From: Branchinecta lynchi
Lineage: Eukaryota > Arthropoda > Branchiopoda > Anostraca > Branchinectidae
Direction: 5' to 3'
Assembly (NCBI GenBank): GCA_023053575.1
Contig: JAKZAP010000021.1
Span: forward strand, 19,840,212 to 19,904,211
DNA: 64,000 nucleotides
Positions 54,587-64,000 of the stretch are shown here, one piece after another (positions within the stretch are counted from its first letter, which is position 1; the number at the start of each line of letters is the position of its first letter). The notes under the pieces are model-generated. The model saw nothing but the letters and a program-made list of their open reading frames with translations. It searched no databases and had not been told where the DNA came from. The translations under genes were made by a program, and so were the position numbers.

Positions 54587-54712
54587 GAGCTCACAAATCA
54601 GAAATACCGACAATACATGATTTCCATATTTTCATCAGAACCAAGGGGACAGCACAAGGCTGACAACAGCCGAGACAAGTTTGTAGTCTTTGAGAAGTCC
54701 AGCAGAGTTTAA
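54587..54712 (+). CDS. Candidate K2P last exon (a)
   Basis: The signal gctttttgcttctgag precedes a phase 0 frame ELTNQKYRQYMISIFSSEPR, then HKADNSRDKFVVFEKSSRV and a TAA at 54710-54712. The phase fits the donor at 53476. There is no homology that I recognise. It competes with 56832-57011. Confidence 0.3.
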   Translation, partial: ELTNQKYRQYMISIFSSEPRGQHKADNSRDKFVVFEKSSRV

Positions 54713-55112
54713 AAGGGGCCACGCATGTTAAAGTATTGGAATCGGAGCTGTGTCCACTGGGACTTGTGCTTAAATTGTTCAATTAGCAATGAATATAGGG
54801 AAATGCAGTACTACAACAATGTCACCTTCTTTTTAACCTAAATGCTCCATTTATTCTCATTCCCAAAACTTTGAGCTTTGTATAGTTTATCCGAACCGTA
54901 GCCTACAGCATACGCTGACCTTTGCTTCTAACACAGACAGTTCATTTGAGACACATGGTTTTCTTCAGCACAAGTACCCGACACCCAAGGTTGGGAAAGT
55001 AGGTTTACATTGCTTTCCGCGATGACGAAGATGAAAAATGAATACTGAACATATAGTTGAAAGGGATGTGTTACCTTCGGAATTCAGGAAACGGTTAAAA
55101 AGACAATAGTTG

Positions 55113-55482
55113 CATTTTTGATCCGAATTCTCCTTGCGATTCTTCTCGCAATTCTCTTATTTCGCTTTTTTGGACTATTCAGATGAAGCAAATTCTCCTT
55201 TTCTTGCGTTTTTGACAGAATCGAGAACGGGGAAAGCCTCGCGATTCTGCAGAATCGAGAAGTTGCTAAGATGGTGAATTCTCGATTCTCATCTCTCCGT
55301 TCTCCTCCCTGATTGGTCAAGAGAGTGTTCAATATGCATATACACGTATAGTGACCTGCGGACGAGCTGCCAAATTATTGTTTTGGTCAAAAGCGACAAT
55401 GGAGAAGCCAGAGGAGCAAAAACGGCAATTTGTAAGAGAATCGAGAATTCAGAAGCGAGAACGGAGAATTCAGATCAAAAAC
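55113..55482. mobile_element. Foldback MITE rich in GAATTCTC
   Basis: Ends catttttgatccgaattctc (55113) and ggagaattcagatcaaaaac (55463) are inverted. Inside, gaattctcgattctc and agaatcgagaa words repeat about ten times. A + strand frame from ATG 55399 runs through the right arm to a possible donor at 55560 and is probably fortuitous. Confidence 0.6.
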
Positions 55483-56831
55483 GAAATAATGGATAAGGAT
55501 GACAGCATTAAGAAAAGCAACAGTATCTTGTGCTGGACTTCCTTTGAAGAAAATACAGGTATTTCCTGGTTTTGCATTGAAGCAGAACTGCTTCAACATC
55601 GAACTATTCAATGTTTTTCTTCTCTCAGGTTCAAACCCTGAAATAATTGTAAGTGCAGAGTACAGTATTGTTAATGTTTATGTATTATATAAAGTAAGAA
55701 TAAAAAAACCCTTGAACATCTGTGGGGCTACTTCTTCTGGCACAGACAGTCTATGTCAGGCCAAAAAGAGCCTGACAAGGGTAGGCTGGAGAAGTTTGAC
55801 AAACTTGGAGACACGTTTTGCTGATAAGAAGCCATGTTGCCAGTAGATGGGACACACCAGGCTAGCAGCCCAGCATACATGGACAGTCAACCCTACATTT
55901 CTTTATAGGTCTCTAAGATTACATCAGGCAGCTCAATCTGGCATATGGAATGGGATCCAAGCTGGGAGGAGAGATGGAAGATGTTTAGAGAAGGTCAATC
56001 TGTGCATTGTCAAAATATTGCTGAATGAAATCATATTAATCTTCAAGGAAATCCAGCAACTTCTAGAGCTTATCCTCTAATCTTCTCTGATTGCTTGATC
56101 CAAACTTGTTCCAGGAGTTCGAATTTTCCACAGAATCATATTCGTCCTAAGAACATACAACTGGCTTTGCTTATATCCCAGTAATACCCCTTCCCCCTTT
56201 GAGAACCTTTTGTCTCCTATTATTTGCCTTCCTGCATAGCCATTCTTTGCAAACCAGTTTTCCACATTTAAATTTGTTTTTTGTGCTGAAAGTCTGGCAC
56301 CTTCCATTTAACATTAATATTATCAGGTCCATTTTAATTACTGCGAACCACAGCCTAGACATTCATTTGTGTAAAATTTTGTCCAAGCTTATATTGCAGT
56401 CAATTATTGATATCATGCCATGCTCTAGCAGAACGGATCGATGAAAGTGAGCTTGCTTGACAATGTTTCATAACAAGTGTTTGATATTAAATCATGATGA
56501 TGAAGCAAGAAGTAGGCAAGCGAGTTTTAGTTAAAAAGCACCTGAGATCAACCTGGTCTTGTCAGAATTGTCAGACCAAACACACAAGTGTTTTGAAGCT
56601 GAACGAGAAGAGCAGTATTTGTAAAGACTAATTACAGGAGAGGTAGCCTATGTTTCTCTGACACTCTCTGAATTTTGACCACCTTCCTTTTATTTCTAGC
56701 CTTCAAATATAAATAATATATCAAAAACATAATATTGACTAGAGGACAAGCATTTTAGCTTTATTTTTATTGTTAAATTCAATAGATTGGGTTTGTTACC
56801 GTATCCATGTTCTAATATTTTTCTGTTTAAG
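55483..56831. other. No gene recognised
   Basis: Several frames of 60-115 codons overlap on both strands without motifs or paired splice signals. Composition is close to that of the K2P introns, and this may be intron if the last exon is at 56832. Confidence 0.35.
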
Positions 56832-57011
56832 GGGGTTACTTCGGATGACTTCGGTCAGTCACAAACTTACTGCAAGAGTTCGCAATGTTTTGGAGATTCT
56901 AGCCTGGCAAACGCAAGGGCAAAAGTAACTGAGCAAATTAAAGGACAAAGTGTAACAGTGCTGCCACTCGATCCTTTCCAAAATCAAAGCACTGGCCGTT
57001 CTTCAGAATAA
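56832..57011 (+). CDS. Candidate K2P last exon (b)
   Basis: After tatttttctgtttaag a phase 0 frame reads GVTSDDFGQSQTYCKSSQCF and continues, Ser/Gln-rich, to TAA at 57009-57011, which overlaps an AATAAA. Hydrophilic and compatible with a channel tail. Phase fits the donor at 53476 directly or after more exons. No homology recognised. Confidence 0.35.
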   Translation, partial: GVTSDDFGQSQTYCKSSQCFGDSSLANARAKVTEQIKGQSVTVLPLDPFQNQSTGRSSE

Positions 57012-57608
57012 AGCCTTCAGGTTAGTCCGTTTGAGCCTGGTTTGGGCAGCTTAGTCTGGTCGGGGTTTGTTTTGATTTAAGACAAAACACAAATCTCTTT
57101 AAGTTCTATTCAATTATTTTTCACTTTTTAAATATCTTATGTTCTCGAGCATTCTGAGGTTTTCCCTTGTATGGTCAGGGTAAAGGGCTTACAGCGGACT
57201 ATCGGTACACTGTACATGCCCCAGAAACCCATCTTGAGTATCATGCTATCAGTTACTGGCAAAACTCTGTTTTCCAGTCAAGAGGGGTGTTACATGGTGA
57301 AGAAAACAACTATAGTGCTTATAATAGACCATTTTAAGTTAGTGTAGACCTGGTGTAGACGGATTACCGTAGCGGCTTTTTCTGAATCCCGACAGACCAT
57401 CATAGATCTTGGACCAGCCTTGAACGGCGATCCCCATCAACAGAGCTGGCTGGTCCAAATCACTGGCCAAACACATGCTGCAAATCGAATTTGAAAATAG
57501 CACAATACTTCTGCGTGTTTGACGGCAGAAAAAAAAACTTGGCATAGAGGTATCAAGGTCGCATTTGAGTTCACAAATTGATTGAAGACATTCGAGGAAA
57601 ATGAAAGC
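57012..57608. other. No gene recognised
   Basis: Spacer between the candidate exon and the family 6 copy. No shared repeat phrases seen. Confidence 0.35.
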
Positions 57609-57611
57609 TAG

Positions 57612-58006
57612 AGGCGTATTCTCTCCGTTCCCCGAGGACTTCTCGGGGACTCGAAGGGAGTGGCGAGAATAGAGGGAGTGAATCCACGCGGAATGTGCAC
57701 AAAACAACAAGAACACAGGAAATCTTTACAAATGGATTTTGCTCTAAAACAAATATGCAGTTGACGAAATTAGTCTCGATTTACTTTACTTTTGGTTTTG
57801 CTTATTCTGAAAGTTTTTAATTAATCGTACATTGCTCTAACACCAGCAAAAACTCATTACCCTCCGAATCTGAAAGGAAGTCCTTTTTGATGATGGTGAT
57901 GATAATTGGAGGATTCCCCGTCCGTGGGGACTCTCGAGAATACGTGGAGACAAACAAAAACGCGGGGCCTCAAGTGGAGTACTCAGGAAACGGTGAGAAT
58001 ACGCCT
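57612..58006. mobile_element. Family 6 MITE, copy 2, TAG target duplication
   Basis: Starts AGGCGTATTCTCTCCG and ends AGAATACGCCT. Flanks are tag on both sides (57609-57611, 58007-58009). Its middle includes about 230 bp with ccatttgtaaaga-like spacer not seen in the shorter copy at 60677. Confidence 0.75.
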
Positions 58007-58014
58007 TAGGACCG

Positions 58015-58440
58015 TAAAGCGACCATTATGTCTCTCCGTAGGTTTGTCTGCCACTTTGTCTCACTTGCTAGTTTTGGCACTTTCATGTAAACTAGGACCG
58101 TGGAATTTGGCATGCATAGAAAGGATCCGACCGATAATCGACGTATCCTTCTTTTCCAGATCAGACCATCCGTGTGGGGGGAACAATCCTTAATCTTGAT
58201 CCGTGAACGGTACAAGGCTGTGGGTCCTAAATATGTAAATCCGGACCATGACGGAATCGTGCTTTGGTGGGGGAGTTTGAGGGGGCTCCTGGATGCAGCG
58301 GCGTCGCTGTGGGGGTGTGATACCACTCCCCCACCCCCCTCGGATAGCGCCCGACCAAAAAAGTTTGCTAAACTGGACGCTCGCAGAGCACCCGGCCACA
58401 GAAGTTCAGCTAAACGGGCGCTCACCCAGGAAAGCCCAAT
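58015..58440 (-). repeat. Family 2 fragment, reverse orientation
   Basis: In reverse it shows the family text: a gacagacaaacctacgg strip, ctagtttacatgaaagtgcc and aggatccgaccg. Poly-C or C-rich strips are at 58323-58340. The terminal hairpin is absent. Confidence 0.45.
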
Positions 58441-60676
58441 AAAGTCAGGAAGGCTATTTCAAAGGAAACTGAGCTGACATCTAGCTTGGACCTAGCCTTT
58501 TCTGGGTTCTCGAGCGTTTGAGACACAAAGAATCGGGTTCTCAGTCGAACGTTTCAAGCTTGCCAGATTGACAATTTTATCACGATCTGGTAACTACCAA
58601 TATTTCTCATTTCATGTCAAAATCAGGCTGATTATTCTCGTGGGTTACAACTTAACACTTTGTTAGTTTCTTAACATAATATATTTTGAAGATAAGTATT
58701 ATCCTCCAGTGCGACGCCTGATTATTGCAACATGCGAATGATCAGTAGGCTACGTCTTTTTCGGAAAGGGTCAAAATAAAGCACATGAAGAACTTCCAGC
58801 TAAATGTCTCACATTTTCTGGATTCGTCGTGAGCGAAGACAGACGGGCAGATACAGGCCAAGTGGACCTTAACTTCGTTTGGGATCCGAAAAAAGTCATA
58901 ACCTACTTAAAAAATTTCGCATGCGGTGCTCATTTTCATTCTGTCTTAGATACAGTCATTAAGAACTGTTGTAGGGAGGGCCATTGCGTAACGAATTGCA
59001 CCTTCACCATTCGCACAGTTTCTAACATGCGATGCTGCGTTTCTTGGCTATTGTTTTTAAGTGGTATGATTCTAGAGCCTTGCGGGACATCTGTCGTACA
59101 TTTTAAGGTAGTCACGTGCACTTCCCACGCTCAAGCCCTTCAAAGCGCCTTGAGCTCGTTGATAAGACTATGCCATCTTCAACGATTACAGGTATGGCAA
59201 GTTTTATCACCTACCGGCTCCCTAGCTTCCGAGTACGTAATTCCGTGAGACTACCGGACGAGAAGCCGGTACGGCGAAGTTTCCGTAAGCTATTTCTATT
59301 ACTACCGGTATCCAGCACATACTAGTTTCCGTTAGTCAATGACGTCAGATCCCGGAATCGTAGCTCATACGGATTGATTTCCGTGAGAAAAACCCGATTC
59401 ATAGCCCGTGGGATATATAAAGTACGGCTCCCGGTTCCATAGACAGTGCCCTTCCTAGAAGTTCGTTTAAAGGTCAAAACGTCTCTCGGTTGACATTTCG
59501 GCAAATACCTTCTCCCATTTCATGAGCCCACTTCACGTGGCATATGTTACTTGTGTTTGCTTACATTTTTAACTGTTTACTTTCACTTCATCCTATTAAG
59601 TTGACGAAGTCGTAATACGTAACGCGTTCCTGTCTCTCCCACTGTTACGGTCTTTCGTCAAGCCAAACGGCTTACCGTATTTTTATGCTAGGTTCAGGTT
59701 GACGTAACTGTTCTTCAATATTATCTAGATTCCCTTCAGATATCTTTTGTTTCCCATATTCACAACTGTCCCCCACTCCCCCTATTTCTCCTACTACGAA
59801 AAACGCCTCCTGTTGACCTATGTATGATTAGACCCTTAGACTGAAAGGGGGTGCATTTTTTGTTGGATAAGGTTTCAGAGTTTACGAAGGCCACATGGGA
59901 GAGGGGTTTCTTGTGTATAACTTCAGTTTATCAGAAAAATACAGCTCTAAACTTACCTATAGCATGCACCAGCAGCGTTGGAACTTTTCATGGGAACATG
60001 TGCCCATACAGCATGGCGAACCTGGTAGCTTGAATTGCCAATAGGTCTGTCATAAGTTATCCTTGCCAGATTTGTTTGCCCTGGACCTTTAACATCTGCA
60101 TATTTATTAGGTTTCTCAAATGTGTTGCTTGTATGACACCTTGACTCCAGATCTTCTAGACCTGCCTCGACGAAATGGATGTCTGGAACTCGGAAGGAAA
60201 ATATGGAAGGTGAAGCCTGACTTCAAGCCTTCTTTTCAAAACCTAGTTTGAAGAACCAAAATTTGTATTTAATTCCCACTCAGTAAGAACACAAAACAGT
60301 ACACAGGCTATGACTAAAGGAGGAACGCAACAGTTAACACATGAGTAACATCGAAACATTAGAACACTGACTAGATAAGAAATACACGAGAAAGCCACCA
60401 AAACTGGAATGGCAAATCTAGGTTAACAAGCGACCGACACAAAGCAAGTTACTTAAAAAAAAAAAAAAAAAAGAAATGTTGCCGTAGCTTCTTTTTAAGT
60501 TCTTTATTGGCATTCTGTACAGAAAATATTCGACGGAATAACTAGGGACGTAAGACATAAAACGGCATTATAATATAAATGAGTAGGCCCACAAGGTTGA
60601 GCGGGGGGGGGGGGGGGGGGCTGGTGTCAAGGAGAGTATTCTGGAGACGGAACACAACTTCATACACGCAAGCTAA
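58441..60676. other. No gene; possible promoter at 59340-59421
   Basis: Frames overlap on both strands and lack motifs. At 59195-59300 ctaccggctcc, actaccggacg and actaccggtatcc recur. Poly-G (60603-60621) and a long poly-A (60453-60471) occur. Apart from the promoter-like motifs I see no gene. Confidence 0.35.
59340..59421 (+). promoter_or_regulatory. CRE plus TATA-box candidate
   Basis: TGACGTCA (59340-59347) is followed 67 bp later by TATATAAA (59414-59421). Spacing and order fit a + strand core promoter with start near 59445. No convincing coding exon follows, so this may be chance. Confidence 0.2.
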
Positions 60677-60925
60677 ACGCGTATTCTAGCCGTTCCTCGA
60701 GGACTCCACTTGAGTAGTCCCCGCGTTTTTGTTTGTCCCGGGACTCACTCCCCGTATTCTCGAGAGTCCCCACGGACGGGGAATGCTCCGATTGTCATCA
60801 CCATCACCAAAAAGGACTCCCTTTCAGATTCGGAGGGGAATCAATTTTTGATGGTGTTGGTGCAATATTGTCGCCGTTCCCTTCGATTCCCCGAGGAGTC
60901 CTCGGAGAACGGCGAGAATACGCCT
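60677..60925. mobile_element. Family 6 MITE, copy 3, TAA target duplication
   Basis: Starts ACGCGTATTCTAGCCG and ends CGAGAATACGCCT with taa on both sides (60674-60676, 60926-60928). At 249 bp it is the shortest of the three copies. Confidence 0.75.
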
Positions 60926-60928
60926 TAA

Positions 60929-61689
60929 GTCTGCCGAAAGAACGTAGTACCACGGAGGCAGAGGCGGAGGACGGTCGATTTGCCAACGTGGGTTTTCGCT
61001 CCTTTAACTGAAGACGGGGTTTTACTTAAAATGATCAGGTGAGAAGTTCCTGTGTCTTATCATTGGTCACCGTTCAGGGCCTGACCGTGACAGCAGCAAC
61101 AAAAAAAAAAACTTTATCGTGTAGAAGAGCCTCTGCTGACTGACATGACAAACATACTGTCAAATAGTCCCTGCATACGGTTATGACTCCGTACACACAG
61201 ATCGTAACCCTGCTTAAAGGACATTCATGCTGCTACCTTGAAATCACAGATCTTCGAACATTCCTCATGAGGATTTATTCTTGAACAGCGACATGCCCTT
61301 CGAAGAAGCCCTTGTGAAACTGAATTTATTACCGCTTAAAGTCCGGCTTGAACACCTGATTTTGCCACCGGTCACTGCTACCGGAAACAGACCCTCCCAA
61401 GAATCGAACTCGGTTTCAAAATAAATTCTACCCCCTAAAGTCCGCACTAATCGTTACGGAACTCGTTTGTGCCATTTTAACTTCGGTTTGCAAAGCTGAA
61501 TCCTAGTATGTGTTTTTATTTATATGTTTGTTAATTATAATTTGTGAGAAACTGAATTCAGTTATGCTATGATAGTTTCTAAATATACCGATCTCTCTCT
61601 CTCTCTCTGAAAGTCTCGGTCAGCATCATTGTTTTCCACTCGATTAGGAGACTGCCGTCCGCACTTGCTGCCACCAGTCCGTCGTCAAA
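60929..61689. other. No gene; CT microsatellite at 61594-61608
   Basis: The stretch holds a (CT)n strip after atataccgat and otherwise spacer. No family phrases recognised. Confidence 0.4.
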
Positions 61690-62325
61690 TCATATAAACT
61701 TGCTGGCGGCAAACAACATGAAGTCGACGAAAGCATACACCATGTCCTGTGACATGAGGAAGTATCGTGGCAGGAATATCTGGTGGAAGCTTGGCACTTT
61801 GGCCTTACTGAGGACCAGGCTTATGGCATCGAAAAAATACAGAAGCGTGCCCTACTGATTATGTCAAGATCCCCCAAAATTCCTTTTAACGAGCTCCTCC
61901 AGAAATTTCAACTCCCGTAGGTTGAAACTCAGACAGATAAGAAAAAGCTTCGTGTGATTTACTTTAAGTATGCGAAGTATTTGCTTGGGCTACCACCGTG
62001 GTCCAGTACCCAGTATATGATTAAAAGATTTGGTCTGATAGACCCGGCTGTTGCTGTTCCTATGAGAGTTGTTAATTTTCAAAATAAGTTCCTGACTCTA
62101 GGTCACCCTTGGGTGACTCTTCAGAGAACGTCTTAAATTGGAAATTATATATAATAGATGAATGTTGAGTGTATTGATTCCGTTGTATATATTCGTGGTA
62201 AATTGCATTTTGTTGTTTTTTCGTCTTTCTTTCTTTTTTTTTTTTTTTTCTCTCATACTCTGCCCCCTATTGTACTTGTACAGTTTTGGCAGGTAATAAA
62301 TCTATATCATATCATATCATATCAT
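61690..62325 (+). pseudogene. LINE thumb and C-terminus with (ATATC)n tail
   Basis: The + strand reads AWHFGLTEDQAYGIEKIQKR, then ALLIMSRSPKIPFNELL, a TAG at 61918-61920, and on to KYAKYLLGLPPWSS and FGLIDPAVAV, ending TAA at 62136. The WHFGLT, IEKIQKRAL and NELL pattern is typical of animal non-LTR reverse transcriptases. The 3' part has a T-run (62229-62250), and the tail repeats atcat at about 62305-62325. 5'-truncated. Confidence 0.8.
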
Positions 62326-62740
62326 TCGAGTCCCTTGAGTCCCGTAGGTTGAAACTGTGCATGGCTTCTGGTAAGAAAATACTTTAGCACCCTATACATA
62401 GGTATATACTTCCACCACCATCTGATACTGCTTGCGAAAGACCTGTAAGGGCGGCTTGAGTGGTAATCCCAAAACTCCAACAGGTAAAATGTGGCCATGT
62501 ACGGTATGAAAAGACGTGTGTACCGTTTTAATCTTTATTAGTGTTTAGTGCAAGCAATGGATAAGGGATAAGCACATATATTGACGATTTCGGCAAATTT
62601 GGTTCTTACCATGATAGTTCGAGAAGAATAAAAGCGATATTTTTCTGTCTATCTAACTGCTTGGACGAACATGCTTCTCGCGTGGTCTCTGTAGACCGCT
62701 CCTATCTGTGTTGATTTTGGAACAGATAATGTTCACAAGC
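62326..62740. other. No gene recognised
   Basis: Spacer between the LINE tail and the tRNA-like relic. The phrase agggataagcac at 62563 recurs at 62939. Confidence 0.35.
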
Positions 62741-62811
62741 ACCTCGTTAGGCCAGTGTTAGAGCGTTGGCAATTAAAGCCGAAGGTGATGGGTTCAAATC
62801 CCGCCCTTCCA
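62741..62811 (+). tRNA. tRNA-like relic (pseudo-tRNA or tRNA-derived SINE head)
   Basis: A good B box (GGTTCAAATCC, 62791-62801) and a degraded A box (around 62748-62766) are present. The anticodon arm folds perfectly: ttggc (62766-62770), loop aattaaa, gccga (62778-62782). The T arm pairs at four of five positions. The loop would give anticodon TTA with A at position 33 instead of the near-universal U, the D arm is poor, and the 5' acceptor strand cannot pair with ccttcca at the 3' end. It is therefore not a functional tRNA. No SINE body was recognised after it. Confidence 0.5.
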
Positions 62812-62991
62812 GTTCACTACTTCTAAAAAAGAGCAAGGTGTCGGTAGCAGGGAGTGCGCGATTCCACGACGTAATGGCGGGAAAAACACTATAGTCAAAA
62901 CTTGCAATAATACCCGCTAGAGGGACATTTTCAAATCAAGGGATAAGCACGGACGATAGGTCAGTTAGAGTCAGCTGCATTGGCGTGGCAA

Positions 62992-63125
62992 TACACTGTA
63001 AAAAAATCCCTCCTATATCGGACTTCAGTAACTGTGAATCACCAAATTTGGAGATTTTTGTTCCGAATTCGGACAGTTAGAATCCGACGGAGGATTAGAA
63101 AGCTAGAATACAGAATACCGTAGCC
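62992..63125. mobile_element. Half MITE abutting the PI4KA stop codon
   Basis: Starts CACTGTAAAAAAATCCCTCC and follows the MITE of 47880 through the gatttttgttccgaattcgg region to gctagaatacagaatacc, then ends near the PI4KA stop at 63126. The right half is missing. It would form the start of the PI4KA 3' untranslated region. Confidence 0.6.
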
Positions 63126-63351
63126 TTAGTACGGAATTTCATTCTGAACCCACTGAATGTAATCGTAAGTTCGAGTTCGGACGTTCAGAGTCGATTTTCG
63201 AACGACTTCGATCATAGATGCCGCAGCCTCTCTGTCGGTCATCTGTGGTCCAAATCGGGCGCGAAGGAGCTTGATCGTCTGTCCACGGAAGCACGGGAGA
63301 CCAGTGTCCAACATTAGGGAAACAAGAGATATGATAGCTTCGTGATAGGGC
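63126..63351 (-). CDS. PI4KA: PI4KA (phosphatidylinositol 4-kinase alpha), last coding exon
   Basis: PI4KA phosphorylates phosphatidylinositol to PI4P, mainly for the plasma membrane. This - strand exon follows tttttctgtttaag and starts in phase 2. It reads [20 protein letters not shown], then [29 protein letters not shown] and a terminal [11 protein letters not shown] followed by TAA at 63126-63128. The [14 protein letters not shown] block and the closing IPY-stop are hallmarks of the extreme C-terminus of this kinase (end of the PI3/PI4-kinase catalytic fold). Length 226 nt. The rest of the gene lies beyond the right edge. The exon is intact and under evident constraint. Confidence 0.93.
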
Positions 63352-64000
63352 CTTAAACAGAAAAAAGACGACGGTTAGAGCAGAAACGACTAAACTGTGC
63401 CATTTATGTATTTCTAATAATCCTATCTAAGTAAGTAAGTAAGTAAAGAATGTGTTTATAACCCGCCATTTAAAAAAATCGGAGTAAATGAAAGAAAATA
63501 AATAAAACAACATAAAGACACAGAAAAATACACTAATTTTTCAATCTTCGGCGAGGAAGCCGTGGAGAAGGTCGTGCGCTGGCTATAGGCTCTGTTGTCC
63601 ATGATTTTTTTTTATAGAGACGAAGACACATCCAAAAGGGTAACACATGCACCTTGAATTTTGACACAACCAAATCTCCCTCTCCCTCTCACGTGTCGTT
63701 ATCGGACTTTCGCTCGTTCAATCGTCAACTAACATTGTCAGATGTTTGGTAACAGATAATACAATGATGCGTAGTTTCAACAGATAAGAGTAATGATCTT
63801 GCAAAGGTTATGCATTTAATAATAATAATTATAATAATAATGTACTTTATTTCCTTAATAGCTTGTATTATACACGCTAGCACTGGATCGTCATTCACGC
63901 AAATAACATATGACAATTCCATAAGTAGACATTTCATCTACACGTACAACTTGAAAATATAATTTGACTTATCTAGAATTAAAATATTGGGTAAAATAGG
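63352..64000 (-). other. PI4KA intron with LINE end and small repeats
   Basis: A (CTTA)n tail at 63428-63445 and tttataacccgccattt mark a - strand LINE 3' end related to the one at 18060. An arm of the 41262 foldback is at 63735-63790 and an (AAT)n strip at 63817-63843. No further PI4KA exon was found before the window ends. Confidence 0.5.

Noticed and set aside
55399..55560. ATG-started charged frame ending at a possible donor
   Set aside because: It runs through the right arm of a GAATTCTC foldback, so the open frame is probably a by-product of the repeat.
57900..58477. Frames over the family 6 and family 2 pieces
   Set aside because: Products of repeat sequence, overlapping on both strands.

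Overview
This is a repeat-dense, intron-bearing nuclear fragment of an animal genome, most likely an invertebrate; I cannot name the lineage. The evidence is two recognisable metazoan gene pieces with spliceosomal introns, many families of short inverted-repeat DNA transposons, and decayed non-LTR retrotransposons (LINEs) of the CR1/Jockey type with microsatellite tails. There is no sign of operons or of prokaryotic sequence. One run of 100 N (37651-37750) is an assembly gap.

Host genes. (1) A two-pore-domain potassium channel (K2P) lies on the + strand. Four exons are well supported (46476-46737, 48592-48957, 51772-51908, 53276-53476) and give the extracellular cap, pore 1 (TIGYGN), M2, M3, pore 2 (TIGFGD), M4 and an acidic, charged C-terminal tail. 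The exon with the N-terminus and most of M1 is missing, and the true last exon is uncertain (54587-54712 or 56832-57011). The intron inside the first glycine codon of the pore-1 GYG uses a GC donor. (2) The last coding exon of phosphatidylinositol 4-kinase alpha (PI4KA) lies on the - strand at 63126-63351; the rest of that gene lies beyond the right edge. A weaker candidate first exon with CRE, CCAAT and E-box motifs sits near 11380-11610.

Layout. 1-2733: two hAT-like non-autonomous elements. 3141-10700: an almost full-length LINE on the - strand, with a PWWP-like domain in its ORF1 and two clusters of nested insertions in ORF2. 10770-28440: dispersed repeat families 1, 2, 4, 5 and 7, Harbinger-like MITEs and foldbacks. 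28550-32415: a truncated LINE split by a 2437-bp transposon that carries minisatellites and ATCGAT arrays; its 8-bp target duplication is exact and the reverse-transcriptase frame is continuous across the empty site. 34500-46400: more MITEs, foldbacks and LINE ends. 46476-57011: the K2P gene with repeats in its introns. 57612-63125: MITEs, a LINE end and a tRNA-like relic. 63126-64000: the PI4KA end.

Repeat names used below are mine. Family 1: ends at TTTTTGGGATCCC and CTTTGGTCTTGT with ~125-bp internal units. Family 2: end ATGGCACTTG, rich in poly-C. Family 3: foldback built on CCAAGAAGGGCCGAAATAT. Family 4: contains GACAATCTAGTTAC-like sequence. Family 5: contains AAACAGCC and GTCCTTT. Family 6: TIR AGGCGTATTCTCGCCG with 3-bp target duplications. 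Family 7: starts ATCGTTTTTAGTGG with internal units. hAT-C: TIR CAGRGGCGTYAC with 8-bp target duplications. Most of the window is mobile DNA at different stages of decay, often nested, and the nesting order can be read in several places.
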